Assembly (NCBI RefSeq): GCF_024721315.2
Contig: NZ_JANFAK020000010.1
Coordinates: forward strand, 37,738-101,737
DNA: 64,000 nt
Reading direction: 5' to 3'
From: Streptomyces sp. Isolate_45
GTDB lineage: Bacteria > Actinomycetota > Actinomycetes > Streptomycetales > Streptomycetaceae
Shown: piece after piece, positions 20,598 to 29,421 of the stretch
Numbering within the stretch: position 1 is the first letter of the stretch
How the letters are laid out: the number at the start of each line of letters is the position of its first letter
The notes under the pieces: model-generated
Told to the model about the DNA's origin: nothing
Database searches by the model: none
What the model saw: the letters and a program-made list of their open reading frames with translations, nothing else
Program-made: the position numbers and the translations under genes

Positions 20598-21380
20598 ATG
20601 GGTGGCAGCAGGAGTCGTACGAGGGTCCACGTCGTCAGCGACGTCCACGGCAACGTCGAGGCGCTCGGTCGGGCCAAGGACGGCGCCGACGCCCTGATCT
20701 GTCTCGGTGACCTGGTGCTCTTCCTCGACTACGCCGACCACTCGCGCGGCATCTTCCCCGACCTGTTCGGCGTCGAGAACGCCCACCGCATCGTGGAGCT
20801 GCGCACGGCCCGGAAGTTCGGCGAGGCACGCGATTTCGGCCGCCGGCTGTGGGCCGGGCTGGACCGGGACCGCCTGATCGAGGAAGCCGTGCGACGCCAG
20901 TACGCACAGATGTTCGCGGCCTTCCCCTCCCCGACGTACGCCACCTACGGCAACGTCGACGTCCCGTCGCTGTGGCCCGAGTACGCGGGCCCCGGCACGA
21001 CCATCCTCGACGGCCGGCGCGTGGAGATCGGCGGCCGCGTCTTCGGCTTCGTCGGCGGCGGCCTGCCCTCGCCGATGCGCACGCCCTACGAGGTGTCCGA
21101 GGAGGAGTACGCCGCCAAGGTGGAGGCTCTGGGCGAGGTCGACGTGCTGTGCTCGCACATCCCGCCCGAGGTCCCCGAGCTCTGCTACGACACCGTGGCA
21201 CGCCGCTTCGAACGCGGCAGCGAGGCCCTGCTGGCCGCGATCCGCCGCACCAAACCGCGGTACGCGCTCTTCGGGCACGTCCACCAGCCCCTGGTCCGGC
21301 GCATGCGGATCGGCGGCACGGAATGCGTGAACGTGGGCCACTTCGCCTCGACCGGGCGGCCGTGGGTCCTGGAATGGTGA
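20598..21380 (+). CDS. Calcineurin-like metallophosphoesterase
   Basis: The 260-residue protein has the dinuclear-metal motifs in order: VSDVHGN (near residues 13-19), CLGDLVLF, YGNVD, a His in LCSHIPPE, and GHVHQPL near residue 226. These are the metal ligands of the calcineurin/Icc group. There is no signal peptide, so it acts in the cytoplasm. The substrate could be a cyclic nucleotide, a protein or another phosphodiester. It is divergent from the acyl-CoA ligase across 264 bases. Confidence 0.88.
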   Translation: MGGSRSRTRVHVVSDVHGNVEALGRAKDGADALICLGDLVLFLDYADHSRGIFPDLFGVENAHRIVELRTARKFGEARDFGRRLWAGLDRDRLIEEAVRRQYAQMFAAFPSPTYATYGNVDVPSLWPEYAGPGTTILDGRRVEIGGRVFGFVGGGLPSPMRTPYEVSEEEYAAKVEALGEVDVLCSHIPPEVPELCYDTVARRFERGSEALLAAIRRTKPRYALFGHVHQPLVRRMRIGGTECVNVGHFASTGRPWVLEW

Positions 21381-21506
21381 ACTCCGCACCGCCCACGAGG
21401 TGACGGGAGGTGCTGGAGTGGCCGCACCCACACGCGCGGTAGCCTTCACGCGGCGGCCGGAGGCCTCCCGCACACTTGTCGAACAGTCCCCGGAGGAGCG
21501 ACCGCG

Positions 21507-21947
21507 ATGGCGGAACACACCAGCTCAAGCATCACGATCGAAGCCTCGCCGGCCGACGTCATGGCCGTGATCGCCGACTTCGCCCGCTACCCCGAGTGGA
21601 CCGGCGAGGTGAAGGAGGCCGAGGTGCTCGCCACCGACGCCGAGGGCCGGGCCGAGAAGGTGCGCCTGCTGCTCGACGCGGGCGCGATCAAGGACGACCA
21701 CACCCTCGCCTACTCCTGGAAGGGCTCGGACGAGGTCAGCTGGACGCTGGACAAGTCCCAGATGCTGCGCCAGCTCGACGGTTCGTACCGGCTGGCACCG
21801 CTGGACGGCGGCCGCCGTACCGAGGTGACCTACCAGCTGACCGTGGACGTCAAGATCCCGATGCTGGGCATGATCAAGCGCAAGGCGGAGAAGGTCATCA
21901 TCGACCGCGCGCTGGCGGGCCTGAAGAAGCGCGTCGAATCCGCCTGA
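21507..21947 (+). CDS. SRPBCC (polyketide cyclase / START-like) family protein
   Basis: A 146-residue single-domain protein of the SRPBCC fold. It opens with TSSSITIEASPADVMAVIADFARYPEWTGEVKEAEV, the typical first strand and helix pair, and ends with the long C-terminal helix LGMIKRKAEKVIIDRALAGLKKRVE. The fold encloses a hydrophobic ligand cavity. No polyketide genes are nearby, so lipid or coenzyme Q/menaquinone-type ligand binding is as likely as cyclase activity. The neighbouring ArsA-like and DUF5304 genes follow on the same strand. Confidence 0.85.
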   Translation: MAEHTSSSITIEASPADVMAVIADFARYPEWTGEVKEAEVLATDAEGRAEKVRLLLDAGAIKDDHTLAYSWKGSDEVSWTLDKSQMLRQLDGSYRLAPLDGGRRTEVTYQLTVDVKIPMLGMIKRKAEKVIIDRALAGLKKRVESA

Positions 21948-22156
21948 CCCCGACGGTGACCCGGCCCCGAACCCGCCGACGCCCTGACGCGCCGCCCGCA
22001 CGGGGCGCCGCCGGGCGCTCGGCCGGTCGGGCGGCCCGGGCTCCGCGCCGGACTCCGTCCGTCGGGCCGGCAGGTCGGTGCTACGGCCCGAGGGGCCGGT
22101 CCCGTTGCCGGACCATCCCCCCCGGTGGCCTTGCGGCCCCGTGCACGAGGAGAACC

Positions 22157-23299
22157 ATGCCCCGCACCCTGCTGATCACCGGCCCCGGCGGGGCGGGGCG
22201 GACCACCGTCGCCGCCGCGACCGCGCTCGCCGCGGCCCGCGCCGGACAGCGGGTGCTGCTGCTCTCCGGGGACCCGGCGGCAGACCCCGGTACGGTTCCC
22301 GGGGTGCGGTTCGCCGGCATCGACTCCGGCGAGGAGTTCCGCGCCGAGCTCGCCGCCCTCCAGGAACGCGGAGCCTCCCTCATCGGCATGCTCGGCGGAC
22401 GCCCGCTCGGCGCCGAGGAACTCACCGAACTGCCCGGCGCCGAACAGTTCGCCCTGCTCCGCGCCCTGCGCCGGGCCGCCGCCGCACCCGCGACCGACCT
22501 CGTCGTCGTGGACATGCCCCCGCTGCACCAGACCGTGACCACCCTCGCCCTCCCCGCGCAGCTGCGGAGGTACCTGGCCCGGCTGCTGCCCGCCGAACGG
22601 CAGGCCGCCCGCGCCCTGCGCCCCGTACTGGCCCAGCTCGCCGGCGTCCCGATGCCCGCCCGGTGGCTCTACGAGGCCGCCGCCCGCTGGGACGAGGAGC
22701 TCGCCGCCGTCCAGGCCGTCGTCGAGGCGGCCGACACGGCCGTCCGCGTCGTCGCCGAGCCCGGGGCCGCAGCGGACGACGCCCTGCGCACCGGCCTCCT
22801 CGGCCTCGCCCTGCACCAGCTGCCCGTCACCGACCTGGTGGCCAACCGGCTCGCCCCCCGGGACTCCGCCGACCCCTGGGTCGCGGGCATCGCAGCCCGG
22901 CAGGACGAGTACCGCGAGGAGTGGGCCCGGTACCTCCCCGTCGTCGCCCTGCCCCACCCGGGCCGGGAGCCGCGCGGCTCCGAGCAGCTGGCCGCCCTCG
23001 CCGCCGCGGGCCCGCTCGACCCGCCGGCCGCCCCCGGCCGCCCGCACTGGAGCGTCGAGGACCGGCGGACCGAGGACGGGGTGCTGGTCTGGGCGGTGCC
23101 GCTGCCCCGCGCCCGCAAGAGCGAGCTCGACCTGATCCGGCGCGGGGACGAGCTGCTCCTCGCGGTGGGCCCCCACCGCAGGATCGTTCCGCTGCCCTCG
23201 GTGCTGCGCCGCTGCACCGTGTCCGGCGCCGGCCTCACCGACGGCGTGCTCCGCGTCCGCTTCACCCCGGACCCGCAGCTGTGGCCACGGGCGCACTGA
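22157..23299 (+). CDS. ArsA/Get3-like ATPase family protein with an altered P-loop
   Basis: The 380-residue protein has the ArsA/anion-pump layout: an N-terminal P-loop region, a DLVVVDMPPLHQT switch segment near residues 115-127, a helical middle, a VANRLAPRD segment and a C-terminal beta domain (PRARKSELDLIRRGDELLLAVG) typical of actinobacterial ArsA-like proteins. The P-loop reads TGPGGAGRTT. Both lysines of the deviant Walker A motif (KGGxGKTT) are gone, replaced by Pro and Arg. ATP hydrolysis may be lost or changed. ATG 22157 follows GAGGAG. It sits between SRPBCC and DUF5304-glkA genes. A client-protein or tail-anchor role is speculative. Confidence 0.8.
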   Translation: MPRTLLITGPGGAGRTTVAAATALAAARAGQRVLLLSGDPAADPGTVPGVRFAGIDSGEEFRAELAALQERGASLIGMLGGRPLGAEELTELPGAEQFALLRALRRAAAAPATDLVVVDMPPLHQTVTTLALPAQLRRYLARLLPAERQAARALRPVLAQLAGVPMPARWLYEAAARWDEELAAVQAVVEAADTAVRVVAEPGAAADDALRTGLLGLALHQLPVTDLVANRLAPRDSADPWVAGIAARQDEYREEWARYLPVVALPHPGREPRGSEQLAALAAAGPLDPPAAPGRPHWSVEDRRTEDGVLVWAVPLPRARKSELDLIRRGDELLLAVGPHRRIVPLPSVLRRCTVSGAGLTDGVLRVRFTPDPQLWPRAH

Positions 23300-23366
23300 G
23301 CGCCGTACCGCCGTTCGGGTAAGGTCGAATGTGGCTGCACCGTACGCCCCGCAAGGAGAGTCCGCG

Positions 23367-23840
23367 ATGAGCGAGACCGCCGACCGTCCCACCGATGACG
23401 ACGCCTGGGCGAAGGCCTGCGAGGAGGACCTCGCCGCCGAGCGGGAGCGCCGCCGCGCCGGACGCGACGGCGCCGGACCGGGCAACGGAACCGCCGCCGA
23501 GGAACTGTTCAAGCTCTTCGAGGCCGTGGCCGAGAAGGTCTCCTCCCTGAACAACCCGCTCGTCGGCGCCGTCGCACAGGACGCCGTACGCCAGTTCGTC
23601 AACCAGGCCAAGACCGCGGCCAAGCCCGTCGTCGAACGCAATCCCGAGGTCTTCGACCACCTCGCGGCCGCCGGAGCGGAACTCCTCGCCGCCTACCGCT
23701 CGGCCGTCGAGGGCCACGAGCGCCGGTGGACGCGGGACGAGCCGACCACCCCGCCGACCCCCCGCAAGGACGGCGCCCCCGGTCACGGACCCGACGACGA
23801 CCCCGGAGCCGGCCCGGCCGAGCGGATCGATCTCGACTGA
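23367..23840 (+). CDS. DUF5304 protein upstream of glucokinase
   Basis: A 157-residue, highly charged protein without membrane helices. The N-terminal third is acidic (Asp/Glu/Arg), the middle has two predicted helices (EELFKLFEAVAEKV and VAQDAVRQFVNQAKTA) and the C terminus is Pro/Asp-rich and probably disordered. The start at 23367 has AAGGAGAG upstream; a longer reading from 23331 does not. It precedes glkA by 61 bases, the same order as in S. coelicolor, where as I recall the equivalent gene influences glucokinase activity and glucose repression. The molecular role is unknown. Confidence 0.8.
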   Translation: MSETADRPTDDDAWAKACEEDLAAERERRRAGRDGAGPGNGTAAEELFKLFEAVAEKVSSLNNPLVGAVAQDAVRQFVNQAKTAAKPVVERNPEVFDHLAAAGAELLAAYRSAVEGHERRWTRDEPTTPPTPRKDGAPGHGPDDDPGAGPAERIDLD

Positions 23841-23901
23841 TCCTCCGGCCGCCTCGGGTACGGTGGGCCGTGGCGGGGCTTGACCGGAAACCGAGGGACT
23901 A

Positions 23902-24843
23902 ATGGGACTCACCATCGGCGTCGACATCGGCGGCACCAAGATCGCGGCCGGCGTGGTCGACGAAGAGGGCACCATCCTTGAGACGTACAAGGTGCCCACC
24001 CCGCCGACCGCGGACGGGGTGACGGAGGCCATCTGCGCCGCCGTCGCCGAAGTCAGCAGCAACCACACCATCGAAGCCGTCGGCATCGGCGCCGCCGGAT
24101 ATGTGGACGACAAGCGCGCGACCGTGCTCTTCGCACCGAACATCCACTGGCGGCACGAGCCGCTCAAGGACAAGGTCGAGCAGCGCATCGGCCTGCCGGT
24201 GGTCGTCGAGAACGACGCGAACTGCGCCGCCTGGGGCGAGTACCGCTTCGGCGCCGGCCAGGGCCACGAGGACGTCATCTGCATCACGCTCGGCACGGGT
24301 CTGGGCGGCGGCATCATCATCGGCAACAAGCTGCGGCGCGGACGCTTCGGCGTCGCGGCCGAGTTCGGCCACATCCGCGTCGTCCCCGACGGCCTGCTGT
24401 GCGGCTGCGGCAGCCAGGGCTGCTGGGAGCAGTACGCCTCCGGCCGCGCCCTCGTCCGCTACGCCAGGCAGCGCGCCAACGCCACCCCCGAGAACGCGGC
24501 GATCCTGCTCGCCCTCGGCGACGGCACCCCCGAGGGCATCGAGGGCAAGCACATCAGCCAGGCGGCCCGCCAGGGCGACCTGGTGGCCGTCGACTCCTTC
24601 CGCGAGCTGGCCCGCTGGGCCGGCGCCGGCCTGGCCGACCTCGCCTCCCTCTTCGACCCGTCGGCGTTCATCGTCGGCGGCGGCGTCTCCGATGAGGGCG
24701 ACCTCGTCCTCGACCCGATCCGCAAGTCCTTCAAGCGCTGGCTGATCGGCGGCGCGTGGCGGCCCCACGCGCAGGTGCTGGCCGCGCAGCTCGGCGGCAA
24801 GGCCGGACTCGTCGGCGCGGCCGACCTGGCCCGCCAGGGCTGA
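23902..24843 (+). CDS. glkA: ROK-family glucokinase
   Basis: GlkA phosphorylates glucose with ATP in the cytoplasm and mediates carbon catabolite repression in Streptomyces. The 313-residue protein has the ATP site GVDIGGTKIAAG (6-17), the catalytic Asp 105 in VVENDANCAAWGE, the ROK His 157 in AEFGHIRV, and the zinc motif with Cys 167, 169 and 174 (LLCGCGSQGCWEQ). Length and motifs match S. coelicolor GlkA. It follows the DUF5304 gene on the same strand, with a hairpin downstream. The repression role comes from literature on the family, not from this sequence. Confidence 0.96.
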   Translation: MGLTIGVDIGGTKIAAGVVDEEGTILETYKVPTPPTADGVTEAICAAVAEVSSNHTIEAVGIGAAGYVDDKRATVLFAPNIHWRHEPLKDKVEQRIGLPVVVENDANCAAWGEYRFGAGQGHEDVICITLGTGLGGGIIIGNKLRRGRFGVAAEFGHIRVVPDGLLCGCGSQGCWEQYASGRALVRYARQRANATPENAAILLALGDGTPEGIEGKHISQAARQGDLVAVDSFRELARWAGAGLADLASLFDPSAFIVGGGVSDEGDLVLDPIRKSFKRWLIGGAWRPHAQVLAAQLGGKAGLVGAADLARQG

Positions 24844-24860
24844 CCCGCCCTTCGTCATGA

Positions 24861-24894
24861 CCGCCCGTCGCGCCCCTTGGGGGAGCGGCGGGCG
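24861..24894 (+). terminator. Possible terminator after glkA
   Basis: CCGCCCG at 24861-24867 can pair with CGGGCGG at 24888-24894, with an inner CCCC/GGGG pair. It falls between the glkA stop and the next start. Confidence 0.45.
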
Positions 24895-24912
24895 GCTGCG
24901 TATGTTGCGGGC

Positions 24913-25677
24913 ATGGACCCGACGCCGCACCTGCCGCCCAAGTCCCTTACGGAGCCCGACGGTTCCGTCGTCATCCGGGTACTCGCCTACAACATCCGCT
25001 CACTGCGCGACGACGAGGACGCCCTCGCCCGGGTGATCCGGGCCTGCGAGCCGGACCTGGTCCTCGCCCAGGAGGCCCCGCGGTTCTTCCGCTGGCGCAA
25101 GCACGCGGCCAGGCTGGCCGCGAAGTGCGACCTCGTGGTCCTCGGCGGGGGAGCGACGGCGGCCGGGCCGCTGCTGCTGTGTTCGCTGCGGGCCCACGTC
25201 GAGCGCACCGAGGACGTCCTGCTCCCGCTCACCCCCGGCCGGCACCGGAGGGGATTCGCCACGGCGGTGGTCCGCTTCGGGGCGGTCCGCCTCGGGGTGA
25301 TCAGCGCCCACCTGTCGTTGGCCCGGGAGGAGCGGATGCGGCAGGCGGTGATGCTGCTGGACCGCGTCGGGTCGATGGACGCCCCGTACGTGATCGCCGG
25401 GGGCGACGTGAACGAGACCCCGGGCGGGGCCGCCTTCGGCCGACTCGCCGGGGCGCTCCAGGACTGCTGGGCGGTCGCTCCCTGGGGCGGTGAGCAGACC
25501 TTTCCGGCGGTTCCGGGCGCCGATCGGCGCGTCGACGCGGTCTTCGCCTCCCGGGGGGTGGAGGTGCTGGCCTGTGGGGTGCCGGCGGGGTTGCCCGGGG
25601 TGACGTCCGCCGATCTGGGTGCGGCCACCGATCACCTGCCGGTGCTGGCCGTTCTCCGGCTTCCGGCCGCGCGGTAG
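24913..25677 (+). CDS. Endonuclease/exonuclease/phosphatase (EEP) family hydrolase
   Basis: A 254-residue EEP-fold protein. Motifs in order: VLAYNIRSLRDD with the first metal-side Asn, LVLAQEAPRF with the catalytic Glu, ISAHLSL, AGGDVNETPG with the Asp-x-Asn pair, and TDHLPVLAVL with the final Asp-His. It has no signal peptide or DNA-binding extension, so the substrate (DNA, phospholipid or inositol phosphate) cannot be told. The start ATG at 24913 matches the conserved N terminus. It ends just before a dispersed GC-rich repeat. Confidence 0.87.
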   Translation: MDPTPHLPPKSLTEPDGSVVIRVLAYNIRSLRDDEDALARVIRACEPDLVLAQEAPRFFRWRKHAARLAAKCDLVVLGGGATAAGPLLLCSLRAHVERTEDVLLPLTPGRHRRGFATAVVRFGAVRLGVISAHLSLAREERMRQAVMLLDRVGSMDAPYVIAGGDVNETPGGAAFGRLAGALQDCWAVAPWGGEQTFPAVPGADRRVDAVFASRGVEVLACGVPAGLPGVTSADLGAATDHLPVLAVLRLPAAR

Positions 25678-25732
25678 GGCGGGTACCGGGCGCTGCGCGG
25701 GCCGCTCCCCGCCCCGCCCTCTCGCCGTTTCC

Positions 25733-25808
25733 CGGGACTGCGCCCCGGCCCCCCTTCGGGGGCTCCGCCCCCGGACCCCGCGCCTCAAAACGCCGGCGGG
25801 GCTGGATG
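25733..25808. repeat. Streptomyces-type dispersed GC-rich intergenic repeat
   Basis: This stretch has the look of a sequence scattered between Streptomyces genes: CCCCTTCGGGGGCTCCGCCCCCGGACCCCGCGCCTCAAAACGCC in blocks, with an internal CCCCC/GGGGG palindrome and the CTCAAAACGCCGGCGGGGCTGGA end. It is non-coding and lies in the convergent gap. I recall similar sequences in other streptomycetes; copy number in this genome is unknown. Confidence 0.6.
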
Positions 25809-25813
25809 AGGGC

Positions 25814-25847
25814 CCCGCACCCCGCGCCCTCGGGCGCGGGGTGCGGG
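25814..25847. terminator. Bidirectional terminator hairpin
   Basis: CCCGCACCCCGCGCCC at 25814-25829 is the exact complement of 25832-25847. The 16-bp stem stands between two convergent genes, next to the GC-rich repeat. Confidence 0.8.
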
Positions 25848-25853
25848 TGAGGG

Positions 25854-26474
25854 TCAGACCACCGCGCCGCGTCCCGGGTCGTCGTCATCGTCCTCGTCGC
25901 CGTGGGCCATGCGGGCCACCAGGGTGGCGAAGCCGCCCAGGAAGCCGCCGATGCCCAGGGTGGTCAGCCACCAGGTCATGTTCCACTGGAGCAGCACCGC
26001 CAGGAGCAGCAGCACCGGGCCGCCGACCACCGCCAGCCACGCGAACTTCGCCGTCGTGTCCGCGGGCGGGAGGTCCGGTTCCGGAGGAACGAAGTGGCCC
26101 TCCTCCGCCGCGCTCAGGTCGTCGTCCTTCGGTTCGGCCGGTGTGTGGTCCCGAGGACCCGTCCCCGGTCCACCCACACCCACGCCCGGGGCGAAGACCA
26201 CCGAACTGCCCAGCGGCGGCAGGGGATCCGGGTCGGCTCCCTTGTCCTTGCCCTTGCTCTTTTCCTGGCCCTGGCCCTGGTCCGCGTCCGACGCGGGCGC
26301 CGGCGGGGCCGGCTTCACGTCCTCCTCGGGCAGCATCAGGTTCTCGATCGGCCGGAACGGCCGGGCCCCGGGCGGGTCCGGGGGCTCCTGTCCGTATCCG
26401 GCGACGATCGCGGCCCACGCCGCCTCCTCGTCCAGCGGGGGAACGCCCCCGGACGACTCCTCGTGCTCAGCCAC
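25854..26474 (-). CDS. Conserved membrane protein with acidic disordered N-terminal region
   Basis: A 206-residue protein. The first 145 residues are hydrophilic and Pro/Asp/Lys-rich (QGQGQEKSKGKDKG segment) and probably disordered. Two adjacent membrane helices follow near residues 140-185 (FAWLAVVGGPVLLLLAVLL and WLTTLGIGGFLGGFATLV), then an acidic tail with five consecutive Asp. The GTG at 26474 is preferred: it overlaps the preceding esterase stop by eight bases. Streptomyces carry a homologue beside this esterase as I recall. The function is unknown. Confidence 0.75.
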   Translation of the reverse strand: MAEHEESSGGVPPLDEEAAWAAIVAGYGQEPPDPPGARPFRPIENLMLPEEDVKPAPPAPASDADQGQGQEKSKGKDKGADPDPLPPLGSSVVFAPGVGVGGPGTGPRDHTPAEPKDDDLSAAEEGHFVPPEPDLPPADTTAKFAWLAVVGGPVLLLLAVLLQWNMTWWLTTLGIGGFLGGFATLVARMAHGDEDDDDDPGRGAVV

Positions 26475-27246
26475 CGCTGGCCGCCCCCTCCTTGCCGACG
26501 CTCTTCGCGAGCCGACCGACGAACGCATAGCTGTCCGCGAAGATCCGCTCCGCGTCATGGTCCAACGTCGCGACGTGGTAGCTCTGTTCCAGCAGGGTCT
26601 CGGTGACGTCCGTGGAGGACACCCGGGCCAGGATGCGCGCCGAGTCGACCGGCGGTACGACGTGGTCCTGCGGGCTGTGCAACAGCAGCACCGGCTGCGT
26701 CACCTGCGGCAGCTCGGCGTCGACCAGGTGGAAGAACTTGCGCAGGGAGTGCGCGGCCCGGGTCGGGACCCGGTCGTAGCCGACCTCGACGGAGCCCGGC
26801 TTGGCGATGTCGCTGGCGATGCCCGGCGTCGACCGGATGAAGTGCTTGGCCACCGGAAGCGCGACGGCGAGCGGGTCGTGCACCTTGTTGGCGGGGTTGA
26901 CGAGCACGATGCCGCTGATCTCGTCCCCGTGCTTGGCCGCCAGCCGCAGGGTCAGCGCGCCACCCATCGACAGCCCGAACACGAACACCTGCTCGCAGGA
27001 GTCCAGCAGCTCCCGCAGCGCGCGGTCGACCTCCGCGTACCAGTCCTGCCAACCCGTGAGCTGCATGTCCTGCCAGCGCGTCCCGTGCCCGGGCAGCAGC
27101 GGCAGCGACACGGTCAGTCCGCGCTCGGCGAGATACTCGGCCCAGGGGCGGAGCGACTGCGGCGAACCGGTGAAGCCGTGGCAGAGAAGCACGCCGACCT
27201 CTCCGCCCTCGTGGCGGAACGGCTCTGCTCCAGGGAGGACGGGCAC
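26467..27246 (-). CDS. Alpha/beta hydrolase, carboxylesterase / monoacylglycerol lipase type
   Basis: A 259-residue serine hydrolase related to Est30. LLCHGFTGSP near residues 20-29 forms the oxyanion hole, GLSMGG carries the nucleophile, SPQDHVVPP gives the acid and the His near SYHVATLDHD completes the triad. The GTG at 27246 is chosen because AAGGAG lies six bases upstream and homologues start at PVLPGAEPF; the longer frame to 27309 lacks this. It is divergent from the acyltransferase gene plsC across 160 bases, so both may concern membrane lipid turnover. Confidence 0.9.
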   Translation of the reverse strand: MPVLPGAEPFRHEGGEVGVLLCHGFTGSPQSLRPWAEYLAERGLTVSLPLLPGHGTRWQDMQLTGWQDWYAEVDRALRELLDSCEQVFVFGLSMGGALTLRLAAKHGDEISGIVLVNPANKVHDPLAVALPVAKHFIRSTPGIASDIAKPGSVEVGYDRVPTRAAHSLRKFFHLVDAELPQVTQPVLLLHSPQDHVVPPVDSARILARVSSTDVTETLLEQSYHVATLDHDAERIFADSYAFVGRLAKSVGKEGAASGG

Positions 27247-27406
27247 CAGAGTCTCCTTGTCGATCAGGATGCGCGGGAGTACGGGGAGCGTTGCGCTGTG
27301 TGACTTCACCGTACGCGACCGGGGTGGTACCGACCAGGGTCGTAGGGCCGCTCCGGGCGGAGGCAGGGGATAGGGTCTGTTCGACAGACACAGGAAGGCT
27401 TTCGAG

Positions 27407-28171
27407 TTGATCTACGGCGCAATGAAGTTCTCCATCGGCGGGTCCCTGAAGCTCGCCTTCAGGCCGTGGGTGGAGGGCCTCGAAAACATTCCCGCGGAGG
27501 GGCCGGCGATCCTCGCGAGCAACCACCTGTCCTTCTCCGACTCCTTCTTCCTGCCGGCCGTGCTCGACCGGAAGGTGACCTTCATCGCGAAGGCGGAGTA
27601 CTTCACCTCCCCCGGGGTCAAGGGCAAGCTGACGGCCGCCTTCTTCAAGGGCGTCGGCCAGCTTCCGGTGGACCGTTCCGGCGCGCGGGGTGCGGGCGAG
27701 GCCGCGATCAAGAGCGGCATCGACGTCATCGAGCGCGGGGAACTGTTCGGTATCTACCCCGAGGGGACGCGTTCACCCGACGGCCGCCTCTACCGCGGCA
27801 AGCCCGGTGGACTGGCCCGGGTGGCGCTCGCCACCGGTGCGCCCGTGATCCCGGTCGCGATGATCGACACGGAGAAGATCCAGCCGCCCGGCAAGGTGGT
27901 CCCGAAGCTGATGCGTCCGGGCATCCGGATCGGCAAGCCGCTGGACTTCAGCCGCTACCACGGCATGGACGGGGACCGCTTCATCCTCCGCTCGGTGACC
28001 GACGAGGTCATGTACGAGATCATGAAGCTTTCCGGCCAGGAGTACGTCGACATCTACGCGACGGCCGCCAAGCGGCAGATCGCCGACGCCGAGAAGGCCG
28101 AGAAGGCCGCCAAGGCGGACAAGGGCGACAAGGCCGACAAGGGCGAACAGCAGGACCGGGTCGCGGAGTAG
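27407..28171 (+). CDS. plsC: 1-acyl-glycerol-3-phosphate acyltransferase
   Basis: PlsC makes phosphatidic acid from lysophosphatidic acid at the membrane. The 254-residue protein has the acyltransferase blocks NHLSFSD (H-x4-D, near residues 39-45), KAEYF, the FGIYPEGTRSPDG substrate site near 118-130, and the PVIPVAMI block. The C-terminal 30 residues are a Lys/Ala/Glu/Asp-rich tail, an addition to the usual fold. The start is TTG with GGAAGG upstream; ATG 27422 is an alternative. The sensor kinase macS begins 38 bases later on the same strand. Confidence 0.9.
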   Translation: MIYGAMKFSIGGSLKLAFRPWVEGLENIPAEGPAILASNHLSFSDSFFLPAVLDRKVTFIAKAEYFTSPGVKGKLTAAFFKGVGQLPVDRSGARGAGEAAIKSGIDVIERGELFGIYPEGTRSPDGRLYRGKPGGLARVALATGAPVIPVAMIDTEKIQPPGKVVPKLMRPGIRIGKPLDFSRYHGMDGDRFILRSVTDEVMYEIMKLSGQEYVDIYATAAKRQIADAEKAEKAAKADKGDKADKGEQQDRVAE

Positions 28172-28209
28172 GCGGGCGGCGGACGTACCGCCCGCGGGGG
28201 GTGGGGGAG

Positions 28210-29421
28210 ATGGCGAAGCGCGAGCGCGTCGTACGCATGTCGGTCGAGCAGCCGCTGTGGCAGGCCCTGACGGCCTACCGGCTGCTGACCATGGTCTACG
28301 CGGTCCTGCTGTTCGCCTTCTCCCACGAGGAGTTCGAGCGGCCCGTGGTCGCGATCGGCTACCTCTGCCTCCTCGCGGTCTGGACGCTCGCCACCCATCC
28401 GAAGGTGGCGAACGCGGCCGGCTGCACCAAGCGCTTCCTCGGCGCGGACCTCACCGTCGCGCTGACCGGGATCCTGCTCACCCCGCTCGCCGACTCCCAC
28501 GAACGGATCGCGGGCGGCGGCCCGACCCTCCCCAGCATCTGGACCGCGGGATCGGTCCTCGCCTTCGCCATCAAGGGCGGCTGGCGCTGGGCCGGTTTCG
28601 CCTCGTCCTTCGTGGCCGCCGCCAACCTCGTCATCCACGCCGGCGAGCCCACCCGCGACACCCTCCACAACGTCCTGCTGGTCTGGGTCGCGTCCATCGC
28701 GATCGGCTACGTCGTCGAGGTCGCCCGCGCCAGTGAGGCGACCCTCGCCCGCGCCCTGGAGATCGAGGCGGCCACCCGGGAGCGCGAGCGCCTGGCCCGC
28801 GACATCCACGACGGGGTCCTCCAGGTCCTCGCCATGGTCCAGCGGCGCGGCACCGAGCTGGGCGGCGAGGCCGCCGAGCTGGGACGGATGGCCGGGGAGC
28901 AGGAGGTCGCCCTGCGCACGCTGGTCTCCAGCGGGCTCGTGCACCCCTCACGGGTCTCCCGCGACGAGTCCCTCGGCGCGCTCGTCGACACGTACGAGGT
29001 GGACGAGCCGGACGCCGGGTCCGGCGAACTGGACCTGCGCTCGCTCCTCGCCCCGCACGCCGGGTCGAAGGTGAGCTTCGCCGAGCCGGGCGCGCCGGTG
29101 ATGCTGCGGGTGCCCGCGGCCCGGGAACTGGCCGCGGCGGTCTCGGCCGCCCTCGACAACGTGCGCAAGCACGCCGGGGAGGGCGCCCGGGCCTGGATCC
29201 TGGTGGAGGACTGGGGCGACGAGGTGATCGTCACCGTCCGGGACGACGGCCCCGGCATCCCGTCCGGCCGGCTGGACCAGGCGGAGGGCGAGGGCAGGAT
29301 GGGCGTGGCCCTGTCCATCCGGGGCCGGCTGCGTGACCTCGGCGGCAGCGCCGAGCTGGTGTCCGTCCCCGGACAGGGCACCGAAGTGGAACTGAAAGTA
29401 CCGAGGGGGAGGACCCAGTGA
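28210..29421 (+). CDS. macS: MacS-type membrane sensor histidine kinase
   Basis: The N-terminal 170 residues hold five or six membrane helices (DUF5931-like sensor region). The dimerisation and phosphoacceptor segment RERLARDIHDGVLQ follows, with His 200, typical of HisKA_3 kinases of the NarL group, and then an HATPase domain with DNVRKHA (N box) and DDGPGI (G1). Length is 403 residues. The pair with the LuxR-type regulator, overlapping by GTGA, matches MacRS of S. coelicolor, which affects morphology and actinorhodin production. The signal is unknown. The start is not certain; ATG 28237 is possible. Confidence 0.88.
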   Translation: MAKRERVVRMSVEQPLWQALTAYRLLTMVYAVLLFAFSHEEFERPVVAIGYLCLLAVWTLATHPKVANAAGCTKRFLGADLTVALTGILLTPLADSHERIAGGGPTLPSIWTAGSVLAFAIKGGWRWAGFASSFVAAANLVIHAGEPTRDTLHNVLLVWVASIAIGYVVEVARASEATLARALEIEAATRERERLARDIHDGVLQVLAMVQRRGTELGGEAAELGRMAGEQEVALRTLVSSGLVHPSRVSRDESLGALVDTYEVDEPDAGSGELDLRSLLAPHAGSKVSFAEPGAPVMLRVPAARELAAAVSAALDNVRKHAGEGARAWILVEDWGDEVIVTVRDDGPGIPSGRLDQAEGEGRMGVALSIRGRLRDLGGSAELVSVPGQGTEVELKVPRGRTQ

